Shown here piece after piece: positions 58,409 through 64,000 of a stretch of DNA of 64,000 nt. The position numbers and the translations under genes are program-made. The DNA is from JAZDLX01 sp964538455 (GTDB lineage Bacteria; Electryoneota; Electryoneia; Electryoneales; Electryoneaceae): the NCBI GenBank assembly GCA_964538455.1, contig CAZIDZ010000006.1:48243-112242 (forward strand). The letters run 5' to 3'. The stretch's first letter is position 1. Each line of letters opens with the position of its first letter. Below the pieces are notes generated by a model, which worked only from the letters and a program-made list of their open reading frames with translations, was not told the origin of the DNA and did no database searches.

Positions 58409-60325
58409 TCAGGCCAGGGTTGTCTGGATCGATTTCCGAACCGTACGGCCGGGAACACGTCCCGCGAGCCGGATCATCGCCACGCCCATCGCAATATCGA
58501 CAGCGATGCTGTCCGCTCCGACAGCGGTCTTCCGTGCGGCGGCGACGGCCTCCCGGACTGCTTTGGCGACTTCGCTCCCGCTGATCTTTCCCATCTCAAG
58601 CCGCTCGAGCACCTGTTCCAGGTTCGCATCCGGCATTTTGGGCCAGAGGGAAAGGATCGCGGGGAGGCCTTCACGGAAAATCGCACCGTCACCCAATGCA
58701 CGCAACAACGCTTGCCAATGTTCCTCATTCAGTTCGGCGACATCCGTACCCTTGCGCCGCGCCGCGACGAGGAAGCGGGTCAGCACTTCGCCCGCAAGCA
58801 TCGGGGCGACCGCCTTCTCCTCGATCAAGCGGTCGAACAGGGAGGCGAAAGGGCTGATCGCGAGACGCCGGAGCACATCTTCGGGCAACCCGAGCTCGCG
58901 GTACCGCTGCTCCCGGACCCACGGCTCGACGGGAACCCGTTTGCGCGCCTCCTCGACCCGGGCATCAGTGATTTCGTAGGGCGGGCTGTCGGTGTCCGGA
59001 TACATTCGGTCCGGACCCGGGAGTATCCGCTCGAAGCCCGTGGCATTGTTCCGTAATGCCTGGCGGGTTTCTCCCGGAATACAGGCAATCGCCTCCGCAT
59101 ACCGTGCGAGCACCTCCTGCACCGCCGTCCTCGTGTCCTCGTCGTTGCCGTAGACAATCACGGCGACATCTTCGCGCCCGAGGGAGGTTGCTTTTGCGAA
59201 ACGTTCTCGGTCCTCCGGGTCGAGCCCTCCGCCGGGACCGTCCGTGTGGAAAAGGTTCGGCGTCTGATCGAGGCAGGCGATCACCTGAACGCGGCCCGCG
59301 AGCTCATCGGCGAACGTCCGGCTGCCTGGAAGCTCCCAGTTGAGAATTTTGCGTGCTTTGGGAAGTCTGGCCACACGGATGCTGTCGCCCGAGCGGAGCG
59401 CTGCGGCGAGTTCCGGCCGTTTCAGATCCGACGGACGGGCCGCAAAGCGAACCTCCTCGCCGGGAGTGTCGCCCGGTTTGAATCCTCGCTCCTGGAGGCG
59501 GTCCCGCAGTTCGAGCAGCCGCTTTTGACGAAGCGCCTCCAGCGCCGTCAGCTCCGGAATTCGGGGAATCCGCGGGACGCCCTTGATCTCAACGCGGGTA
59601 GAGCCGTCAATCGAAACGTTCACATCCTGCCGTCCCGATCCCATGCCCCTGCGGACGAGCTGGGTGGCGCGGAGCAGGCGCCCGATGCGCATTCCCGCCT
59701 CGGCGGCTTCTTCGGGAGTCGAGAGGTTGTTGCCGGTCACCACTTCGACGATCGGCATGCTCAACCTGTCCGTCGAAAAGATGATTTGATGGCCGCGGTC
59801 GGAGATTTCGCGGCAGGCGTCCTCTTCAAGCCCGAGCTGGATTATCGGAACGATCTTGCCGGAACTCAGTTCGATCTGCCCGTCCACTCCGACGATGGCC
59901 GTTCGCTGGAATCCGGCCGGAATGCTGCCGTCCAGGTATTGCTTGCGGATGATGTGCAGTTCGCCGACGATTTTGCACTTCAACGCCAGCGCAATCGTCA
60001 GCGCGATGTCCACAGCCTGCTCGTTAATCAGAAAGGGCGGGTTGTCGTCCATTTCGTAGGTGCAGACTGTGTCCCGGTTCAACCGGTAGATGATCTCCTT
60101 TTTCGTCTTGAACTCCATCAGCGCGGTGCCGTCGTATTCGCCAAGTTCGGAGAGGGTGGGGCGCATGTGCCGCAGCGCCTCGGCGTGCCACTCATCGGTG
60201 TACACCCCTGCGGGGCAATGGCAGAATAGTTTCTTCTCGGTCAGGATCTGGTGGTGGATTTCCAGCCCGCAGCGGAAATTCAGTTTCTTCCACTGTTCGG
60301 CGCCGCTGGCGTTCTGTTGCATCAT
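58409..60325 (-). CDS. gatE: Glutamyl-tRNA(Gln) amidotransferase subunit E (archaeal type)
   Basis: The 638-residue protein matches GatE rather than GatB in length (GatB is about 480) and motifs. The N-terminal cradle has LNFRCGLEIHHQILTEKKLF and CHCPAGVYTDE, then HMRPTLSELGEYDGTALMEF. An inserted GAD/AspRS-like domain at about 270-420 carries ELPGSRTFADELAGRVQVIA. Next come the conserved IPGETRQALRNNATGFERIL and PGPDRMYPDTDSPP, a helical domain, and a YqeY-like tail (LERLEMGKISGSEVAKAVRE). GatE with the asparaginase-like GatD converts Glu-tRNA(Gln) to Gln-tRNA(Gln). The pair is known mainly from archaea. No gatD is in the window. Confidence 0.93.
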   Translation of the reverse strand: MMQQNASGAEQWKKLNFRCGLEIHHQILTEKKLFCHCPAGVYTDEWHAEALRHMRPTLSELGEYDGTALMEFKTKKEIIYRLNRDTVCTYEMDDNPPFLINEQAVDIALTIALALKCKIVGELHIIRKQYLDGSIPAGFQRTAIVGVDGQIELSSGKIVPIIQLGLEEDACREISDRGHQIIFSTDRLSMPIVEVVTGNNLSTPEEAAEAGMRIGRLLRATQLVRRGMGSGRQDVNVSIDGSTRVEIKGVPRIPRIPELTALEALRQKRLLELRDRLQERGFKPGDTPGEEVRFAARPSDLKRPELAAALRSGDSIRVARLPKARKILNWELPGSRTFADELAGRVQVIACLDQTPNLFHTDGPGGGLDPEDRERFAKATSLGREDVAVIVYGNDEDTRTAVQEVLARYAEAIACIPGETRQALRNNATGFERILPGPDRMYPDTDSPPYEITDARVEEARKRVPVEPWVREQRYRELGLPEDVLRRLAISPFASLFDRLIEEKAVAPMLAGEVLTRFLVAARRKGTDVAELNEEHWQALLRALGDGAIFREGLPAILSLWPKMPDANLEQVLERLEMGKISGSEVAKAVREAVAAARKTAVGADSIAVDIAMGVAMIRLAGRVPGRTVRKSIQTTLA

Positions 60326-60620
60326 CCGTTTCCGTGCTGAAGGGCGGCGGAGGGTGGTCGCAACCGCTTTCCACCGCCGTGGTCGATCCACTGGAACGCG
60401 GATAAGCTACGTGTGGGGCGCATGCGGCGCAACCAACGCTGGGAGGCGAACCCGAGGCGGAATGCCGCGACAGAGGATTTCCATTCGCCGCTTTTAATCA
60501 GAGCATTTCAGTCCGCCTCGCCAGGTCCGAAATTCCTTGCCCCTGTGCCCGCTCTCGGTTACTTTTCGGGGAACACGCGCCGGATCGAGCGAACCAGAGA
60601 ATTCAGGAACATCCCATTTC
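60326..60620. other. Divergent promoter gap between gatE and cdd
   Basis: These 295 bases hold no gene, repeat or hairpin that I could support. They must contain the promoters of gatE (minus) and of the pyrimidine salvage operon (plus). Confidence 0.4.
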
Positions 60621-61055
60621 ATGTACTCCGATAAACAAAACGCATTGTCTTCAGATCAGGAAGCGTTGATTAAAGCGGCCGGTGAGGCTCGCCGGAACGC
60701 CGCTGCGATCTATTCCCATTTCCGAGTGGGCGCGGCGATTGAGGATGCGGACGGCCGCGTCTGGACAGGCTGCAATGTCGAATCGAGCAGCTACGGCCTC
60801 AGTTGTTGCGCCGAACGGGTCGCCCTGTTCAAAGCGGTCAGCGAGGGAGTTCGCTCCTTCACGAGAATCGCGATCGTGGCAGGAGGGCCGAATGTCGCCA
60901 CTCCCTGCGGAGCCTGCCGGCAGGTGCTGCACGACTACGCGCCCGACCTGGAGATCATCCTGCACAACCCAAAAACACACGTCACACGGGTCCACACCCT
61001 GCAGGACCTGATCCCTCACGCATTCGGCGATTCCGACCTCGAGGAGGAGGAATGA
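60621..61055 (+). CDS. cdd: Cytidine deaminase
   Basis: The 144-residue enzyme deaminates cytidine and deoxycytidine. Zinc ligands and catalytic Glu lie in SYGLSCCAERVALFKA (the CAE motif) and ATPCGACRQVLHDY. YSHFRVGAAIEDADGRVWTG and CNVESSSYG are standard family sequences. It is the tetrameric, short-type CDA. The ATG at 60621 is preferred to the longer frame at 60537. Its stop overlaps the udk ATG, the first link of the pyrimidine salvage operon. Confidence 0.95.
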   Translation: MYSDKQNALSSDQEALIKAAGEARRNAAAIYSHFRVGAAIEDADGRVWTGCNVESSSYGLSCCAERVALFKAVSEGVRSFTRIAIVAGGPNVATPCGACRQVLHDYAPDLEIILHNPKTHVTRVHTLQDLIPHAFGDSDLEEEE

Positions 61056-61756
61056 AGCCCGTTGCTCTCGTCGGAATCGCCGGGGGTACATGCAGTGGCA
61101 AGACTCTCGTCTCACAGCGCCTCACCGAACGGGTCGGCGCAAAAAATGTGCTCATCCTCAAACAGGACAGCTATTACCGCGACCTGCGCGATCTTGAAGC
61201 CGCCGAACGCGCGCAGGTGAATTTCGACCATCCGGACGCCTTCGATCAGAACCTCCTGCACAAGCATATCAAGCAGCTGATGAGCGGGCGTGCGGTTCAC
61301 GAGCCGGTCTATTCCTTCGTCGATCACACCCGCACGAAAGAAACCATTCTCCGGGAACCGCGCCCGATCCTGGTACTCGAAGGCATTCTCGTGCTTGCGG
61401 ATGAGAGCCTGCGCGACCTGATGGACTTCCGTGTCTTCGTCGACGAGGATGCGGACCTCCGCCTCGCCCGAAGAATTCGGCGGGATGAGGTGGAACGGGG
61501 GCGGAGTGCACAGAGTGTTCTTCTGCAGTACGAGGAGTCGGTGCGCCCGATGCACGAGACCTTCGTCGAGCCGTCGAAGCGGTACGCCGACATTATCATC
61601 CCGCGCGGCGGGGAAAACCACGCGGGGATCGAAATATTGTCCAACCACGTTCTCGCCTTGATCGAAGCCGGGATCCCTCGACGGAACCGCCGTTCTGCGT
61701 CAGGCAGGAATGTCAAACGCCCAAGGGGGCGCGTGAAGAATGTTGAACGTCGTTGA
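61052..61756 (+). CDS. udk: Uridine kinase
   Basis: The 234-residue kinase phosphorylates uridine and cytidine. It has the P-loop VGIAGGTCSGKTLVSQRL (7-24), ILKQDSYYRDL, NFDHPDAFDQNLL and YSFVDHTRTKETI, all standard uridine kinase motifs. FVDEDADLRLARRIRRDEVE is the lid region. A basic C-terminal extension (RRNRRSASGRNVKRPRGRVK) is unusual. It overlaps cdd by 4 bases and tdk by 17 bases; GAGGAGG precedes the ATG. Confidence 0.95.
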   Translation: MKPVALVGIAGGTCSGKTLVSQRLTERVGAKNVLILKQDSYYRDLRDLEAAERAQVNFDHPDAFDQNLLHKHIKQLMSGRAVHEPVYSFVDHTRTKETILREPRPILVLEGILVLADESLRDLMDFRVFVDEDADLRLARRIRRDEVERGRSAQSVLLQYEESVRPMHETFVEPSKRYADIIIPRGGENHAGIEILSNHVLALIEAGIPRRNRRSASGRNVKRPRGRVKNVERR

Positions 61757-62366
61757 ACGCGGTCGCGGCTGGGTTGAGGTAATCTGTGGCTGCATGTTTT
61801 CGGGGAAAACGGAGGAATTGATCCGCCGTTTGCGGCGTGCACGGATCGCGCAGCAGGCGGCCGTTGTTTTCAAACCCTCCATTGACGACCGCTACGACGT
61901 TGAGGATGTCGTCAGCCACAGCGAGCAGCGGATTCCCTCGATACCGGTGAAAACCGCGCGGGACATTCAAGAGAAGGCGGGTGACGCACAGGTGATCGGA
62001 ATCGATGAGGCGCAGTTCATCGAGGGGGATCTTCTGACTGTCGTTCGCCGCCTGGCCGACAGTGGCCGCCGTGTGATCATCGCCGGCCTTGATACCGACT
62101 ACCGTGGGGAACCGTTCGAACCGATTCCGCAACTGATGTGCGAAGCCGAATTTGTCACCAAGCTTACCGCGGTCTGCCACAAATGCGGCGCACCGGCGCA
62201 TCGGACGCAGCGCATCGGCGGAGGGAGCGAACGCGTTCTCGTCGGCGGGCAGGCGCTTTACGAAGCCCGCTGCCGGCAGTGCTGGGAGCCGCCGACCAAA
62301 ACCGGTGAACCTGCGGGTCAGGGACGGCTGTTTAACGGCACCAGCGGTGAGGACAAGAAATTATGA
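61740..62366 (+). CDS. tdk: Thymidine kinase
   Basis: The 208-residue type II thymidine kinase has the P-loop VICGCMFSGKTEELIRRLRR (14-33), the DEAQF motif in VIGIDEAQFIEG, and RVIIAGLDTDYRGEPFEPIP. Zinc-binding cysteines lie in AVCHKCGAPAHRTQR and ARCRQC. It salvages thymidine or deoxyuridine to the monophosphate. Its start lies within the end of udk and its stop overlaps the next gene by 4 bases. Confidence 0.96.
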   Translation: MLNVVERGRGWVEVICGCMFSGKTEELIRRLRRARIAQQAAVVFKPSIDDRYDVEDVVSHSEQRIPSIPVKTARDIQEKAGDAQVIGIDEAQFIEGDLLTVVRRLADSGRRVIIAGLDTDYRGEPFEPIPQLMCEAEFVTKLTAVCHKCGAPAHRTQRIGGGSERVLVGGQALYEARCRQCWEPPTKTGEPAGQGRLFNGTSGEDKKL

Positions 62367-62599
62367 GATGGTGGCTGCTCGGACTGACTCCGGCGCAACG
62401 GCGCGCATGGGCGGCGGTCCTCGCATCGATCGCTGCGATTTTGCTGATTGTCGTTGGCCGTCTCGATCTCACGGGATGGTTCAAGATTGCCGACTTTCTG
62501 TCGGGCGTATTCATCGGAATGGCGATCCTGTTGATGTTGAGCACTCGTGAACCGAAGGAGGGGAAAGCATCCTCCCAGGATTCCTCAGGATCGGTTTGA
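62363..62599 (+). CDS. Small two-helix membrane protein
   Basis: The 78-residue protein has two membrane segments (about 15-33 and 41-59) and a short charged tail. It belongs to no family I recognise. Overlap with the tdk stop and position before nupC make it part of the nucleoside salvage operon. It could be an accessory subunit of the transporter, but that is inference. Confidence 0.65.
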   Translation: MRWWLLGLTPAQRRAWAAVLASIAAILLIVVGRLDLTGWFKIADFLSGVFIGMAILLMLSTREPKEGKASSQDSSGSV

Positions 62600-62696
62600 G
62601 ACAGATTGACCACCGGCGGGTGTCCCGGCTGCCCCGCCAGGCGGGTTTCCCTTTTTATAACCGCATGGGTGTTGATGGATTGAAAAAGGAGGCAGG

Positions 62697-64000
62697 GTGG
62701 ATAGACTGATTGGCATCTTCGGCATCTTCGCCCTGATGGGCATTGCGTACCTGCTGTCCAGCAACCGCAAGGCGATCAGTTGGCGAACAGTCGGCGTGGG
62801 GGTTGGGTTGCAGGTGTTTTTTGCGTTGTTCGTGCTGAAAACCCTCCCTGGCAAGTGGATATTCGAGGGGGCGCGGGTGTTCATCTCGAAAATCCTCACC
62901 TTCACGGATTACGGCGCCCACTTCATTTTCGGCAACCTCTACGTATCCAGCCAGGACATCGCACAATCCCTCGCAGATGACATCGCGCCCGGCGGCTTGA
63001 CGCAAGGATTCGAGGTGTTCAATCCCGCGAACGGTCATTTCGTCCAGATGGGTACGATCTTCGCGATTCACGTTCTCCCGACGATCATCTTCTTCGCCAG
63101 CCTGATGGCGGTGCTCTACCACCTCGGGATCATGCAGTTGATTGTGCGGGGATTTGCCTGGGTGATGATGCGGGCGATGCGCACCTCCGGGGCGGAATCG
63201 CTGAGTGCCGCGTCGAACATTTTCGTCGGCCAGACCGAAGCGCCCTTCGTGGTCAAACCCTTTCTCTTGAAGATGACTCCCAGCGAGATTATGGCGGTGA
63301 TGACCGGAGGATTCGCAACGGTCGCAGGGGGAGTGCTCGCGGCTTACGTCCGCTTCGGCATCGACCCGGGGCACCTGCTCGCCGCATCGGTGATGAGCGC
63401 ACCGGCGGCGCTGGTGATGGCGAAGATCATGGTGCCAGAGGTGGACAAGCCGGAAACCGGGGGGACACTACAGGTCAACGTGGAAAAAACCGCTTCCAAC
63501 GTCATCGACGCCGCGGCGGGCGGAGCGACGGACGGCCTGAAACTCGCAGTGAACGTCGCGGCGATGCTGATCGCCTTCATCGCGCTGGTGGCGATGATCA
63601 ACGCCCTGCTCGGGTGGGTGGGAGGCCTGTTCGGTCTCCACCAACTCAGCCTCAAGGTGATCCTCGGCTGGCTGTTCAGCCCGCTGGCGTTCCTGATGGG
63701 CGTGCATATCAAGGATGTTCTCGATGTCGGCTACCTGATGGGCGTAAAAATATCGATCAACGAGTTCGTCGCCTATGTCGACCTCGTCGCCCTGAAAGGC
63801 CAGATCAGTCCACGCAGTTTCACCATCGCGACCTATGCCCTCTGCGGCTTTGCGAACATCTCGTCCATCGCGATCCAGATCGGCGGTATCAGCGCGCTCG
63901 TCCCCGAACGGCGCAAGGACCTCGCGCGCCTCGGCGCCCGCGCGATGATCGCCGGCGCCCTCGCGAGCTGGCAGACCGCCACCATCGCGGGGATTTTGAT
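62697..64000 (+). CDS. nupC: NupC-type concentrative nucleoside transporter (partial)
   Basis: The reading frame starts at GTG 62697 after AAAGGAGG and stays open to the window edge (434 codons). The order is an N-terminal membrane pair, then FALFVLKTLPGKWIFEGARV, the Gate domain with LPTIIFFASLMAVLYHLGIM, and the CNT motif SAASNIFVGQTEAPFVVKPF. The C-terminal ALCGFANISSIAIQIGGISA also fits the family. Family members import nucleosides with Na+ or H+. The protein is nearly complete. With cdd, udk and tdk it gives uptake plus conversion of pyrimidine nucleosides. Confidence 0.95.
   Translation, partial: MDRLIGIFGIFALMGIAYLLSSNRKAISWRTVGVGVGLQVFFALFVLKTLPGKWIFEGARVFISKILTFTDYGAHFIFGNLYVSSQDIAQSLADDIAPGGLTQGFEVFNPANGHFVQMGTIFAIHVLPTIIFFASLMAVLYHLGIMQLIVRGFAWVMMRAMRTSGAESLSAASNIFVGQTEAPFVVKPFLLKMTPSEIMAVMTGGFATVAGGVLAAYVRFGIDPGHLLAASVMSAPAALVMAKIMVPEVDKPETGGTLQVNVEKTASNVIDAAAGGATDGLKLAVNVAAMLIAFIALVAMINALLGWVGGLFGLHQLSLKVILGWLFSPLAFLMGVHIKDVLDVGYLMGVKISINEFVAYVDLVALKGQISPRSFTIATYALCGFANISSIAIQIGGISALVPERRKDLARLGARAMIAGALASWQTATIAGIL

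Noticed and set aside
62605..62660. Terminator before nupC
   Set aside because: The best stem (cccgc/gcggg) has only 5 bp and a 3-base loop; the T-run alone is not enough support.

Overview
This is a GC-rich, gene-dense stretch of chromosome from a diderm (Gram-negative) bacterium. The envelope genes show this: an LptE-like LPS-assembly lipoprotein, a WaaF-type heptosyltransferase, an MlaD-family protein, lipoproteins and a multiheme periplasmic cytochrome. Several traits are typical of poorly cultured FCB-type or deltaproteobacteria-like lineages: MglA/Roadblock genes, HprK with mannose-family PTS proteins, a tricorn protease homologue, SpmA/SpmB, SelB and an archaeal-type GatE. I cannot name the phylum from sequence alone. 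No rRNA, tRNA, CRISPR array, prophage or intact insertion sequence was seen.

Layout. (a) 1-1272, minus: spmA-spmB and the start of an unknown gene. (b) 1508-4568, plus: a tight operon of four Roadblock/LC7-like proteins around an MglA-like GTPase whose G1, G3 and G4 motifs are all degenerate. This is the best candidate for an undescribed system. (c) 4714-6060: a MATE exporter. (d) 6488-8914: a membrane redox module (four-cluster Fe-S protein, NrfD/HybB, tetraheme cytochrome c) behind three CRP/FNR-like half-palindromes. (e) 9117-10745, minus: pdxS and pdxT, split by a perfect 34-bp inverted repeat. (f) 10995-17597: a repeat-domain lipoprotein, kbl, a putative barrel protein and malQ. (g) 17892-24371, plus: topA, xerC, hpf, hprK, PTS EIIA and EIIB, mlaD. 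(h) 24456-27680: a tricorn-like protease. (i) 27974-34493, plus: AlkD-like protein, mtaD-like deaminase, YihY, an ABC-2 permease, miaB, lapA-like.

(j) 34634-40953, minus: a six-gene operon of MBL hydrolase, sigma-54 activator, LptE, a TsaC/arginine-phosphatase fusion, WaaF and an unknown protein. (k) 41054-44730: purD and uvrB. (l) 44731-47873 is rich in dispersed palindromes. One set lies in frame inside a kinase-like gene, and another supplies the stop codon of a P1 peptidase. (m) 47996-54203: selB, comF, an NmrA-like protein and an M16 peptidase. (n) 54663-58377: a MacB/FtsX permease and an RCK potassium channel. (o) 58409-60325: gatE. (p) 60621 to the end: a pyrimidine salvage operon (cdd, udk, tdk, a small membrane protein, and nupC running off the window).

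Functional threads. Envelope biogenesis and its regulation share one operon (j). PTS-type regulation (HprK, EIIA, EIIB) is present without PTS membrane subunits. SelB implies selenocysteine decoding and GatE implies transamidation of Glu-tRNA(Gln), but the partner genes (selA, selD, tRNA-Sec, gatD) are not in the window. Family assignments rest on motifs and remembered family features; no database search was run.
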